From an uncultured Oscillospiraceae bacterium (GTDB lineage Bacteria; Bacillota; Clostridia; Oscillospirales; Oscillospiraceae), in NCBI GenBank assembly GCA_910587255.1, contig CAJUKT010000085.1, forward strand, positions 1 through 44,237: DNA of 44,237 nt, read 5' to 3'. The notes under the pieces were generated by a model, which was not told where the DNA came from, did not search any database, and saw nothing but the letters and a program-made list of their open reading frames with translations. Numbering within the stretch: position 1 is the stretch's first letter; every line of letters starts with the position of its first letter. The position numbers and the translations under genes are program-made. Positions 1 through 7,637 of this stretch are shown one piece after another.

Positions 1-108
1 CCGCGCGGCCGGGAAAATAAGTCCTCCGACTCCGGGAAAAACCAACCGGGGCGTACCGCCCCTCCCCCGGTTTTTCCCTGCGCTCCGGCCTTATTTTCCC
101 TGCGCGGC
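1..108 (-). repeat. Modular palindromic repeat, copy A
   Basis: Nested inverted repeat at the window edge. The outer arms GGGAAAATAAG (near 11-21) and CTTATTTTCCC (near 91-101) are exactly complementary, and the inner arms GGGAAAAACC (37-46) and GGTTTTTCCC (69-78) also pair. Linkers read on the minus strand (GGAGCGCAGGG, GGAGTCGGAGG) match linkers of the copies near 3 kb, 37 kb and 39 kb, so I place it in the same family. It may extend beyond the window. Function unknown. Confidence 0.6.
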
Positions 109-265
109 TATGGGTCGCGCTATGCTTCGTATTCACGCTCCGGCTGGGCGCATGGCCGAGCCGCTTTCGCTGCGCCTCAGGTAAAACCCAGCCCCACTGC
201 GCGGGCCTTGGGCTTTTACCTTCGCTCCGCTCCAAGCGTCCCTATGCGCCTGCCGCCGCGCTATG
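109..265 (-). repeat. Modular palindromic repeat, copy B
   Basis: Read on the minus strand this begins directly after the stop codon of the U32 peptidase gene. Outer arms are ATGCGCC (244-250) and GGCGCAT (147-153); inner arms are GGTAAAA (180-186) and TTTTACC (214-220). The arm sequences match the copy at 37215-37349, which lies in the opposite orientation, and the linkers match the rest of the family. No coding capacity is apparent. Confidence 0.7.
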
Positions 266-1480
266 CTATGAACTGGGACGGCAGGCCCGCACGATGGACA
301 GGGGCGGCGCCGGCCTTGGCAGCCTCATGTAAAACTCCATCCGGGGATTCCTGGGCTCCCGCAGTTCAAAGCCGTCCATGTCCCGCATCATAGGCGCGCT
401 CATGGGAAAGGCGGGCACACCGGGGCCCACCACCTCGATCTCATCCCCGGCGGCAAACTTGTTGCGCAGGGACAGCCTGGCGTTTCCCAGCCCATCGCAG
501 CTCTCCACCACGGCCAGCACCTGCCAGTCCCGGACATACCGGGCGGAGTCGGTGTACTGCCCCGGCTGGCCGAACCAGAAGCCGGTGGAGTAGTGGCGGT
601 GGCTCACCTTGTCCACCTCGGCCCGCCAGACGGGGTCCAGGGGCCTTCCCTCCGCCGCCGCGTCCACCCCATGGCGATAGGCCGCGGCGGTCATGGCGGC
701 GTAGTAGGCGCTCTTGGCACGCCCCTCGATTTTCAGCGAGTCCACCCCGGCCCGGAGCAGCTCCGGGATGTGGTCGATCATGCACATGTCCCGGCTGTTC
801 ATGATGAAGGTCTCCCCGTTCTCCTCGAACACGGGGAAGTATTCCCCGGGGCGCTTTTCCTCCATCAGCGCGTACTGGTAGCGGCAGGGCTGGGCGCAGG
901 CCCCCCGGGAGGCGTCCCGCCCGGTCATATAGTTGCTGAGCAGGCACCGTCCCGACCAGCTCACGCACATGGCCCCGTGGACGAAGCACTCCACCTCCAG
1001 CCCCCTGGGGGCCTTGGCCTTCAGCTCCGCCACCTCGTCCAGGGACAGCTCCCGGGCCAGGATCACCCGGGAAGCCCCCAGCTCATGCCACACCCGGGCC
1101 GCCTCGTAGTTGGTGATGCCCGTCTGGGTGGACATGTGCACCTGGACGTGGGGGGCTCGGCGCTTGCAAAGGTCCAGCACCTCCACCCCGGCTGCAATCA
1201 CCGCATCCGCCCCGATGGAATCCAGATACTCCAGGTATTCGGGCAGCTGGGCCGCCTCGTGGTTGCGGGCCAGGGTATTGCAGGTCACGTGGACCCGCAC
1301 CCCCTTGGCGTGGGCCGCCTCCACCGCAGCCGCCAGTCCCTCCCGGTCAAAATTCCCGGCAAAGGCCCGCATCCCGAAGGCGTTCCCGGCCAGGTACACC
1401 GCGTCCGCCCCATAGGCCAGGGCCATGTCCAGCCGCTCCCGGTCCCCGGCGGGGCACAGCAGCTCCGGCTTAGCCGCCAT
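266..1480 (-). CDS. Peptidase U32 family protein (tRNA 5-hydroxyuridine synthesis, TrhP-type)
   Basis: A 404-residue member of the U32 collagenase-like family. The family signature is visible around residues 163-180 (ECFVHGAMCVSWSGRC), followed by the conserved cysteine cluster CLLSNY...RGACAQPCRYQY, which in TrhP-type members is thought to hold an iron-sulfur cluster. Members of this branch (TrhP/YrrN-YrrO) are linked to hydroxylation of U34 in tRNA, others are annotated as proteases; the sequence alone does not decide. The start at 1480 (MAAKPELLCPAGD) is chosen because the family begins with this LCPAG motif. It overlaps the mltG stop by 11 bases, indicating translational coupling and one operon. 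The last ~20 residues are low in similarity to the family and run to the edge of a palindromic repeat. Confidence 0.88.
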   Translation of the reverse strand: MAAKPELLCPAGDRERLDMALAYGADAVYLAGNAFGMRAFAGNFDREGLAAAVEAAHAKGVRVHVTCNTLARNHEAAQLPEYLEYLDSIGADAVIAAGVEVLDLCKRRAPHVQVHMSTQTGITNYEAARVWHELGASRVILARELSLDEVAELKAKAPRGLEVECFVHGAMCVSWSGRCLLSNYMTGRDASRGACAQPCRYQYALMEEKRPGEYFPVFEENGETFIMNSRDMCMIDHIPELLRAGVDSLKIEGRAKSAYYAAMTAAAYRHGVDAAAEGRPLDPVWRAEVDKVSHRHYSTGFWFGQPGQYTDSARYVRDWQVLAVVESCDGLGNARLSLRNKFAAGDEIEVVGPGVPAFPMSAPMMRDMDGFELREPRNPRMEFYMRLPRPAPPLSIVRACRPSS

Positions 1481-2654
1481 TGCTCTGGTAGCGCTGCACC
1501 AGCGCGTCGTGCTCGGCGTAGGTGCGGCTGTACTCGTGCTGCTTGGTCTCGGGGTTGAGGACATAGTAATAATAGTTGGTGTCCGCCGGGTTCATGGCGG
1601 CCAGCAGCGAGGTCATGCCCGGATTGGAGATGGGGCCGGCGGGCAGCCCCTTGTACAGATAGGTGTTGTAGGGGGAGTCGATGGCCCGGTCGGCCACCGT
1701 GGGCACCTTGCCCCCGTTGAGGTAGACCAGGGTGGCGTCGATCTGGAGGTAGCCCACCGTCTCCGCCGCCGGGTTCTCCAGGCGGTTGTAAATGACGGAG
1801 GCGATGCTCCTGTAATCGTTGCGCTCGTCGTTGTTGGTGCCGTCGGTCTCCTTTTCGATCATGGAGGCGATGGTCACGATATCATGGAGGGAGTATTGGA
1901 CATCCTCCCCGGTGTAGCTGGCCATATACTCATCCATTTTGGCGTCGAAGTTCACCAACATCTTGTTGATGACGTATTTGGGATTCTCCCCCAGCTCAAA
2001 GGTATAGGTGTCCGGGAACAGGTAGCCCTCCAGCCGGTGGTAATCGCCCAGGGGGCGCTCCCGCAGCCAGTCAAAGGCGTAGTCGTAGTTGGCGGCCATA
2101 TCCCGGAGCTTGTCCGCCGAGGTAACCCCCCGGTCGTCCAGAAGCTCAAAGACCTGGTCGATGGTGAGCCCCTCCTTGATGGTGACATCCGCGGTCTTCC
2201 GGGTGGAGGAGGACGAGCCCATGCTGGACACCAGGGCGTGGTAATCCATTTCGGTGTTCAGCTCATAGGTGCCCGGGGCGATTTTGGCCTCGGCGTGGGA
2301 GAACCATGCGTACAGCTTAAACAGGAACTTGTACTCAATCAGCCCTTCCTTCTCCAGTTGGTCCACCACGGCGGAGAAATCGGTGTCCTCGTCAATTTCG
2401 ATGGTGGTGGATGCGGGCTCCTTGTTCAGGCCCAGCAGATCACACGCCCACACCCAGCCCACCGTGGCCAGCACGCCCGAGGCGCCGATGACCAGCAGGA
2501 CATATAAAAACGCGCCCGCCACCCGGGCCGCGGTGCTGCGCCGGCGGGGGGGCCTTCTCCGGGGGCCGGACTGGGGCTGGCCGCGCTGGGCTCCGGCCTG
2601 CTCCCGGCGGGGCTGGGACTGGCCGCTGCTGGCGGCGCGATGCTCTTCTGCCAT
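1470..2654 (-). CDS. mltG: Endolytic transglycosylase MltG
   Basis: A 394-residue membrane-anchored lytic transglycosylase that cleaves nascent peptidoglycan strands and so sets glycan length. The N-terminus is Arg/Gln-rich and cytoplasmic (residues 1-42), followed by one membrane helix (about 45-72), a LysM-like region and the YceG catalytic domain. The catalytic glutamate lies in SMIEKETDG near residue 266, and the downstream N-R-L and YNTYLYKGLPAGPI segments are typical. The start at 2654 has an AAAGGAG site at good distance; an open frame continues upstream only because it is antisense to the cysteine-rich gene. A possible -10 (TATACT, minus strand, 2708-2713) lies upstream without a clear -35. 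It is probably co-transcribed with the U32 gene. Confidence 0.95.
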   Translation of the reverse strand: MAEEHRAASSGQSQPRREQAGAQRGQPQSGPRRRPPRRRSTAARVAGAFLYVLLVIGASGVLATVGWVWACDLLGLNKEPASTTIEIDEDTDFSAVVDQLEKEGLIEYKFLFKLYAWFSHAEAKIAPGTYELNTEMDYHALVSSMGSSSSTRKTADVTIKEGLTIDQVFELLDDRGVTSADKLRDMAANYDYAFDWLRERPLGDYHRLEGYLFPDTYTFELGENPKYVINKMLVNFDAKMDEYMASYTGEDVQYSLHDIVTIASMIEKETDGTNNDERNDYRSIASVIYNRLENPAAETVGYLQIDATLVYLNGGKVPTVADRAIDSPYNTYLYKGLPAGPISNPGMTSLLAAMNPADTNYYYYVLNPETKQHEYSRTYAEHDALVQRYQSNGG

Positions 2655-2787
2655 GAGACTCACTCCTTTGGGTTTCAGACGGGGAACCAATTTCCGGCCC
2701 CCCACATAGTATAACTCGGAAACGGACACAAGGCCGCTTCCACAGCCGGCCCTCGTGGCCGGGAGAATATTAGTGAGGTGACAAATC

Positions 2788-3000
2788 ATGTGTTGTGGCA
2801 ACAATGGTGGTTTTGGCGGGGGCTGCTGGTGGATCATCATCCTGATCCTCCTGCTGTGCTGCTGCTGCGGCGGCGGGAACAGCTGGGGCGGCAATAACAA
2901 TTGCTGCTGCTGCTGTGGCGGCGGCAACAATAACAACTGCGGCTGTGGCTGCGGCTGCGGCTGCAACAACAACTGCGGCTGCAACGACGGCTGCTGCTAA
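2788..3000 (+). CDS. Cysteine/glycine/asparagine-rich small membrane protein
   Basis: A 70-residue protein containing 21 cysteines. It has a Gly-rich head (1-13), one strongly hydrophobic segment (WWIIILILLL, 14-23), then blocks of four and five consecutive Cys, Gly-Asn stretches and an alternating Gly-Cys run (51-59). A good GTGAGGTGA ribosome binding site precedes the ATG. The composition, the short helix and the Cys blocks resemble small proteins of gut Clostridia that are annotated as 'chorion class high-cysteine HCB protein'; their role is unknown (surface, metal binding or spore coat have not been shown). It is divergent from mltG and followed six bases later by a palindromic repeat. 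The codon use is simple and repetitive, so low-complexity artefact must be considered, but the start signals and repeated occurrence in relatives argue for a real gene. Confidence 0.8.
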   Translation: MCCGNNGGFGGGCWWIIILILLLCCCCGGGNSWGGNNNCCCCCGGGNNNNCGCGCGCGCNNNCGCNDGCC

Positions 3001-3004
3001 TCCA

Positions 3005-3150
3005 GAAGCGCGCAGAAGCGGCCAGCGAGGACGCTTGGACCGGAGCGAGGCCGGGCGCAGGGCCGCAGCGCGGCCCGAAGGCCAGGCCGAGACGGAGGGA
3101 AAGCGGCCGAGCGGCCTGACCGCTTCGCAGCGTGACAGGAAGCGCGCAGC
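3005..3150 (+). repeat. Modular palindromic repeat, copy C
   Basis: Starts five bases after the stop of the cysteine-rich gene with GAAGCGCGCAG. Outer arms GAAGCGG (3015-3021) and CCGCTTC (3120-3126) pair exactly; inner arms GGGCCGC (3060-3066) and GCGGCCC (3070-3076) pair around a three-base loop. It ends with GCAGCGTGACAGG, and a partial further unit follows to about 3165. Same linkers as the copies at 37 and 39 kb but different outer arms. Confidence 0.75.
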
Positions 3151-3246
3151 CGTCGCGCACAAAAGTCTAACCCCCGAAGCCAAGGGCGCACAGCGCCCCG
3201 GCATCACTGTACCCATGGGGCGGAGGGCGCTTGCCCTCCGCCCCCC

Positions 3247-3774
3247 TTACTCATCAATGAGGACAAGCTTCACCGGCACGTCAAATTCCTCCCGGGGCAT
3301 ATGCTCCAGCAGCCGCCCCGGACGGCACACGCACGCGGTAAAGCCGGTGAAATCCGCCAGCCACCGATCATAGTACCCTCCGCCCCAGCCCAGGCGGTAG
3401 CCCTCCCTGTCCACCATCAGGTGGGGGATGAGGGCTGCGGCGATCTCCCCCTTGGGCACCACGGGGCAGGACTGGTCCGGCTCCGGGATGCCGAACCGAT
3501 TGGGCGCCAGCTGCTCCACGTCCAGCACCTGCCGGGCCTCCATGCCCCGGCGGGGCAGCACCACCGGCAGGGCCACCCGCTTGCCCCGCCCCAGCAGGGC
3601 GCGGATGAGGGGTACGGTGTCCGGCTCCCGGCCTGTGCCGTAAAACACCATCACGGTGTCCGCCCCCTCCACCTCCGGGAGGGCCAGGAACCGCTCAAAC
3701 AGCGCCCCGGCCTCCATCTGCGGCAGACCGGCGGCATGGCGGCGCAGCTCCGCCTTGCGCTCCTTGACCGTCAT
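3247..3774 (-). CDS. 5-formyltetrahydrofolate cyclo-ligase
   Basis: A 175-residue enzyme that converts 5-formyl-THF to 5,10-methenyl-THF with ATP, returning a storage folate to one-carbon metabolism. The family ATP/folate-binding motif GWGGGYYDRWL is present near residues 130-140, and MVFYGTGREPDT and the N-terminal KAELRRHA match the family; length is typical for the MTHFS family (about 175-200). The start ATG overlaps the stop of the DJ-1 gene (ATGA), so the two are translationally coupled, and both follow the glycosyltransferase gene in one minus-strand operon. No gene downstream until the repeat copy C. Confidence 0.93.
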   Translation of the reverse strand: MTVKERKAELRRHAAGLPQMEAGALFERFLALPEVEGADTVMVFYGTGREPDTVPLIRALLGRGKRVALPVVLPRRGMEARQVLDVEQLAPNRFGIPEPDQSCPVVPKGEIAAALIPHLMVDREGYRLGWGGGYYDRWLADFTGFTACVCRPGRLLEHMPREEFDVPVKLVLIDE

Positions 3775-4328
3775 ACGCCGTAGTGCAGCCCGGCGCGGAC
3801 CTGGCCGGCCCTCTCCGCCCCCGCCAGCGCCTCCACCAGGGCCAGGGCGAAGTCAAACGCGGTTCCGGGGCCTTTGCCGGTGATCAGCATCCCCTCCCGC
3901 ACCGCAGCCTGGTCCATGGCGGGGACCGCCCCGGCCTGCGACAGCTCCCCCTCCATACCGGGATAGCACACGCACCGCCCGCCTTGGGGCAGCAGCCCCG
4001 CCCGGGCCAGCAGGGTGGGGGCTGCGCAGATGGCGGCCAGCCAGCAGCCGGGGGTTTCCGCCGCGCCCCGCACCAGGGCCAGGGCTTCCCCACTGCCCTC
4101 GATGGAGGCCACGCCCCCCATGCCGCCGGGGAGGACCACCATGTCGCCCTCCTTCAAAGTCACGCCCTCCACGGGCAGGTCGGCCTTGACCGTGATGCCG
4201 TGGGAGCCTGCGACCCACTCCCCCCCGATACCGGCCAGGGAGACGGGGATCTCCCCCCGGCGCAGCACGTCGGCGGCCACCAGGGCCTCGGCCTCCTCAA
4301 ATCCGGCCCCCAACAGGATATAGACCAT
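3771..4328 (-). CDS. DJ-1/PfpI (YajL/ThiJ) family protein
   Basis: A 185-residue DJ-1 superfamily protein. The conserved glutamate is in GAGFEEAEAL near residue 11 and the nucleophile-elbow cysteine in AAICAAPTLL near residue 101. Members act as protein/nucleotide deglycases, chaperones or oxidative-stress proteins; substrate cannot be told from sequence. The start at 4328 is chosen over longer frames because the family begins directly with VYILLGAGFEE and an AAAGG site lies upstream. Its 3' end overlaps the folate gene by four bases. Confidence 0.92.
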   Translation of the reverse strand: MVYILLGAGFEEAEALVAADVLRRGEIPVSLAGIGGEWVAGSHGITVKADLPVEGVTLKEGDMVVLPGGMGGVASIEGSGEALALVRGAAETPGCWLAAICAAPTLLARAGLLPQGGRCVCYPGMEGELSQAGAVPAMDQAAVREGMLITGKGPGTAFDFALALVEALAGAERAGQVRAGLHYGV

Positions 4329-4363
4329 AGAGCATCTACCTTTCCTTAAATTTTTATGTCTGG

Positions 4364-5089
4364 TTACTGTTTCCCTGTCAGCCGCGCCCCCGCAGCCGAC
4401 ACCAGAAACAGCGGCAGCTTTGCCATGCGCCCGATGCGGGAGGGCTCCTTTATCAGCCGGTGCAGCCACTCCAGCCCCAGCCTCTGGAAGGACTCCGGGG
4501 CCCGCTCCACCCTGCCCGCAAACACGTCCAGCGACCCGCCCAGGCCCACGTACAGCCGGGCCCCGGCCTCCCTGCCGTGGGCAGCGATCCACTTTTCCTG
4601 CTTGGGAACGCCCAGGCAGACGAACACCACATCCGCCCTGGCCGCCTTGATGGCGGCGGCAGGCGAGGCGTCGTCCTGAAAAAATCCGTCATGGGCGCCA
4701 CATACCACAAGGCCGGGGTATTTTGCCCGCAGGTTCACCGCAGCCTGCTCCGCCACGCCGGGGGCCGCCCCCAGCAGGTAGAGCCGCCTGCCTGTTCCGG
4801 CCATACGCCCCATCAGGGCGGAGGCGAAGTCGATGCCCGGCACCCGGCCCTTCAGCGGCCTGCCCAGGATCTTGGCGGCGTAGACCACCCCCACCCCGTC
4901 GGGGATGACCAGGTCTGCCTGGGCCAGTATCCCGGCGAATTCCCGGTCCTTTTTGGCCCGCTGAACAATCTCCGGATTGGGGGTGGCCACCATATGGGGC
5001 CCGTCCTCCTCCAGCATGGCCAGCGCCCGGTCCACCGCCTCGTCCAGCGTCACATCATCAAAGGCCACACCCAGCACATCGGTACGCAT
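4364..5089 (-). CDS. WecG/TagA/CpsF family glycosyltransferase
   Basis: A 241-residue GT26 enzyme. TagA-type members add N-acetylmannosamine to GlcNAc-PP-undecaprenol at the inner membrane face, making the linkage unit of wall teichoic acid or another wall polymer. Family blocks seen: TPNPEIVQRA (~48), IPDGVGVVYAAKILG (~75), YLLGAAPGV, and CLGVPKQEKWI (~163). Start at 5089 is supported by an AAGGAGGAGGGG site and by an extended -10 promoter ending at 5132, which would make the alternative upstream TTG at 5128 leaderless. First gene of a three-gene operon with the DJ-1 and cyclo-ligase genes; no other wall-polymer genes are nearby, so the acceptor polymer is not known. Confidence 0.9.
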   Translation of the reverse strand: MRTDVLGVAFDDVTLDEAVDRALAMLEEDGPHMVATPNPEIVQRAKKDREFAGILAQADLVIPDGVGVVYAAKILGRPLKGRVPGIDFASALMGRMAGTGRRLYLLGAAPGVAEQAAVNLRAKYPGLVVCGAHDGFFQDDASPAAAIKAARADVVFVCLGVPKQEKWIAAHGREAGARLYVGLGGSLDVFAGRVERAPESFQRLGLEWLHRLIKEPSRIGRMAKLPLFLVSAAGARLTGKQ

Positions 5090-5131
5090 GGGCCTCCCCT
5101 CCTCCTTGGCATAGCCGTCCATTTTCAAGGT

Positions 5132-5160
5132 ATTTTACCACAGGGGCGCAAAAAAGTCCA
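5132..5160 (-). promoter_or_regulatory. Promoter of glycosyltransferase operon
   Basis: Read on the minus strand: -35 TGGACT, 17-base spacer, extended -10 TGG-TAAAAT. It starts the glycosyltransferase / DJ-1 / cyclo-ligase operon about 35 bases before the first ATG. Confidence 0.6.
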
Positions 5161-5195
5161 CCCATGGCCGGAAGTATTTACAGACCGTTAATGAA

Positions 5196-5426
5196 GAAGC
5201 GCGCAGCCGTCGTGAGCAGCGGGCTAAGCCCGAAGCGGAGCGAAAGCGGGAAAGCGCCCTCCAGGGCGCCGGACAGCTTTCGCGCAGTCGGAGGGCTTAG
5301 AATCGCGCCGCGAACAGGCGCAGCGTGACAGGAAAGAAGCGCGCAGAAGCGGCCAGCGAGGACGCTTGGACCGAAGCGAGGCCGGGCGCAGGGCGCAGCG
5401 TGACAGGAAAGAAGTGCGCAGCCGCC
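5196..5426 (+). repeat. Modular palindromic repeat, copy D (compound)
   Basis: Two successive units. The first (5196-5335) carries a three-tier hairpin: CTAAGCCC (5224-5231) with GGGCTTAG (5293-5300), GCGAAAGC (5240-5247) with GCTTTCGC (5276-5283), and GCGCCCT (5254-5260) with AGGGCGC (5263-5269). The second (from 5336) repeats the head of copy C but lacks the closing arm, so it is truncated. Both end in GCAGCGTGACAGG. It lies between two divergent promoters and so does not follow a stop codon, unlike most other copies. Confidence 0.75.
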
Positions 5427-5462
5427 CCCACACATATTTTGCGGAATTTCCTGCGTTTGGCC

Positions 5463-5491
5463 TTGACACCAGCGCGTTAAAGCGTTATACT
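5463..5491 (+). promoter_or_regulatory. Sigma-A promoter of ABC importer operon
   Basis: TTGACA, 17-base spacer, TATACT: close to consensus. A short inverted repeat CGTTA / TAACG surrounds the -10. Transcription should start near 5498. Confidence 0.85.
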
Positions 5492-5497
5492 AACGTC

Positions 5498-5580
5498 CAT
5501 GAGCTGCGAGGCTCATTCCTTTGTGCCCCGATGCTTTGACGGCGCAAAGCAGTAAAGCAACTGTCTGGAGGAATTATAGA
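5498..5580 (+). promoter_or_regulatory. Structured 5' leader of ABC importer
   Basis: Two consecutive hairpins lie between promoter and gene: ATGAGCT-GCGA-GGCTCAT (GNRA-type tetraloop, near 5499-5516) and TGCTTTG-acggcg-CAAAGCA (near 5532-5551). A weaker CAGT...ACTG hairpin precedes the ribosome binding site. The leader is too short for a T-box and matches no riboswitch class I can name. Confidence 0.45.
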
Positions 5581-6606
5581 ATGAAAAAGACCGCAAAGCT
5601 GACCGCGCTGCTGCTGGCGCTGGTGATGGCCCTGTCCCTGGCCGCCTGCTCCGGCACTAACTTGGACAGCGCCGACCCCAACGAATCCAAGGCCACCCCT
5701 GAAAACAGCAATGAACCCGCCGGGGATGTGAAATATGTGGTTGGCATCTGCCAGCTGGCCCCCCACGTGGCCCTGGACGCCGCCACCGAGGGCTTTATCG
5801 ACGCGCTGAACGAGAAGCTCCCCGGCCAGGTGGATATCCAGAACAAGAACGCCGCCGGAGATTCCCCCACCTGCGCCACCATTATCAACGGCTTCGTGTC
5901 CGACGGCGTGGACCTGATCATGGCCAACGCCACCGCCCCCCTTCAGGCCGCCGCCTCCGCCACCAACTCCATCCCGGTGCTGGGCACCTCCATCACCGAG
6001 TACGGCGTGGCCCTGGGGATTGAGAATTTCTCCGGCACCGTGGGCGCCAACGTGTCCGGCACCTCCGACCTGGCCCCCCTGGACCAGCAGGCCCAGATGA
6101 TCCAGGAGTGGTATCCCGACGCCAAGACCGTGGGCCTCATCTACTGCTCCGCCGAGCCCAACAGCCAGTACCAGGTGGACAACGTGCAGAAGAAGCTGGA
6201 GGAGCTGGGCTACGCCTGCAAGCAGTACCCCTTCTCCGACACCAACGACATGGCCAGCGTAGTGCAGGACGCCGCCGACAACAGCGACGTGCTCTACGTG
6301 CCCACCGACAATACCGCCGCCAACAACACCGGCATCATCAACAACATCTGCCAGGGGGTCGTCCCCGTGTTCGCCGGCGAGGAGGGCATCTGCGGCGGCT
6401 GCGGCATCGCCACCCTGTCCATCAGCTACTACGACATCGGCTACAAGACCGGAGAGATGGCCGCCCAGATCCTCACCGGCGAGGCCGACATCGCCTCCAT
6501 GCCCATCGAGTACGCGCCCCAGTTCGTGAAGAAGTATAACCCCGTCACCTGCGAGGCGCTGGGCATCACCCCGCCCGACGGCTACGAGGCCATCGCCGCC
6601 GGGTAG
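5581..6606 (+). CDS. ABC transporter substrate-binding lipoprotein (ABC_sub_bind / TrpX family)
   Basis: A 341-residue extracytoplasmic binding protein of the ABC_sub_bind (COG2984) family. It begins with a lipoprotein signal peptide and lipobox LAAC (Cys 23), followed by a Ser/Asn/Pro linker and the two-lobe periplasmic-binding fold (VGICQLAPHVALDAATEGFIDAL...; VGLIYCSAEPNS; VYVPTDNT; YYDIGYKTGEMAAQIL). Family members linked to T-boxes are thought to bind tryptophan, but most have no assigned ligand. ATG at 5581 is preceded by GGAGG. First gene of the importer, with the permease and ATPase genes following; a 12-bp hairpin separates it from the permease gene. Confidence 0.92.
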   Translation: MKKTAKLTALLLALVMALSLAACSGTNLDSADPNESKATPENSNEPAGDVKYVVGICQLAPHVALDAATEGFIDALNEKLPGQVDIQNKNAAGDSPTCATIINGFVSDGVDLIMANATAPLQAAASATNSIPVLGTSITEYGVALGIENFSGTVGANVSGTSDLAPLDQQAQMIQEWYPDAKTVGLIYCSAEPNSQYQVDNVQKKLEELGYACKQYPFSDTNDMASVVQDAADNSDVLYVPTDNTAANNTGIINNICQGVVPVFAGEEGICGGCGIATLSISYYDIGYKTGEMAAQILTGEADIASMPIEYAPQFVKKYNPVTCEALGITPPDGYEAIAAG

Positions 6607-6614
6607 CGTAAAAC

Positions 6615-6641
6615 GGCGGGAAAGGGCTTCCCTTTCCCGCC
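6615..6641 (+). promoter_or_regulatory. Intergenic hairpin between binding-protein and permease genes
   Basis: Perfect 12-bp stem GGCGGGAAAGGG / CCCTTTCCCGCC with a CTT loop and no T-run. Such hairpins commonly protect the upstream mRNA so that the binding protein is made in excess; that role is inferred. Confidence 0.65.
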
Positions 6642-6677
6642 GCTTTCGCGCATTTTAAATTGGGAGGAACATCCACA

Positions 6678-7637
6678 ATGGCAGGATTTTTGAGCGCGCT
6701 GCCGGGGGCGGCGTCCCAGGGCCTTATCTGGGGCATTATGGCCATCGGCGTATACATCACCTATCAGATACTGGACATCGCGGACCTGACGGTGGACGGC
6801 TCCTTCTGTACCGGGGGCGCGGTGTTCGTGGTCCTGTTTGCCGGCGGCGTCAACGTGTGGCTTGCCATGCTGGCCGCGCTGCTGGCCGGTATGGCGGCGG
6901 GGCTGGCCACCGGCCTGCTCCATACGGTGTGCGGCATCCCCGCCATCCTGGCGGGCATCCTCACCCAGCTGGGGCTGTACACGGTGAACATGGCCGTCAT
7001 GGCCTTCAAATCGTCGGTGGCCCTGCCCATCACCCAGGAGGACATGCTGGACAAGCTGCTGGTGTCCCTGCGCTTTGTCCAGGGCTCCAAATCGGGCTAC
7101 CCCATCTGGCGGCATCCCGTGGTGGTGGTGGGGCTGATGACCGCCGCCCTCATCGCCATTTTGTACTGGTTCTTTGGCCGGGAGCTGGGGGCGGCCCTGC
7201 GGGCCACCGGCTCCAACCAGAACATGGCCCGGGCCCAGGGCATCAACACCGACTGGGCCAAGGTGCTGGGGCTGGTGCTGTCTAACGGGCTGGTTGCCCT
7301 GTCCGGGGCGCTGATGTGCCAGTATAACGGCGCCAACAATATCGACGTGGGCCGGGGCGCCATCGTCATCGGCCTGGCCGCCGTGGTCATCGGCGAGGTC
7401 ATTTTCGGCAGGATCTTCCGCAATTTCGCGCTGAAGCTGCTGGCGGTGTCCTTCGGCGCCATCATCTACTATGTGGTCATTACGGCGGTGCTCAAGCTGG
7501 GCGATCTCAACGCCAATTACCTCAAGCTGCTCACCGCCCTGGTGGTGGCGGTATTCCTCACCATCCCCTACTGGAAGGGAAAATACTTCTCCAAGCCTGT
7601 CAACCCCGCGAAAAAGGAGGAGCTCCCCCATGCTTGA
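6678..7637 (+). CDS. ABC transporter permease (BPD_transp_2 family)
   Basis: A 319-residue integral membrane protein of the branched-chain amino acid/ribose permease family (COG4120 type), with about eight or nine hydrophobic helices and the family segment DLTVDGSFCTGGAVF near residue 40 and RATGSNQNMARAQGI near 175, which contacts the ATPase. Start at 6678 follows GGGAGGA; the in-frame TTG at 6660 is part of that site's upstream context. Its stop overlaps the ATPase start by eight bases, so the two proteins are translationally coupled. Confidence 0.92.
   Translation: MAGFLSALPGAASQGLIWGIMAIGVYITYQILDIADLTVDGSFCTGGAVFVVLFAGGVNVWLAMLAALLAGMAAGLATGLLHTVCGIPAILAGILTQLGLYTVNMAVMAFKSSVALPITQEDMLDKLLVSLRFVQGSKSGYPIWRHPVVVVGLMTAALIAILYWFFGRELGAALRATGSNQNMARAQGINTDWAKVLGLVLSNGLVALSGALMCQYNGANNIDVGRGAIVIGLAAVVIGEVIFGRIFRNFALKLLAVSFGAIIYYVVITAVLKLGDLNANYLKLLTALVVAVFLTIPYWKGKYFSKPVNPAKKEELPHA

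Noticed and set aside
2770..3216. Minus-strand frames across the cysteine-rich gene and repeat
   Set aside because: Ala/Val or Arg/Ser runs produced by the complement of Cys/Gly/Asn codons and by repeat sequence.
5492..5580. T-box or guanidine-II riboswitch before the ABC importer
   Set aside because: Leader is under 100 bases, without a T-box sequence; the two hairpin loops are GCGA and ACGGCG, not paired ACGR loops.
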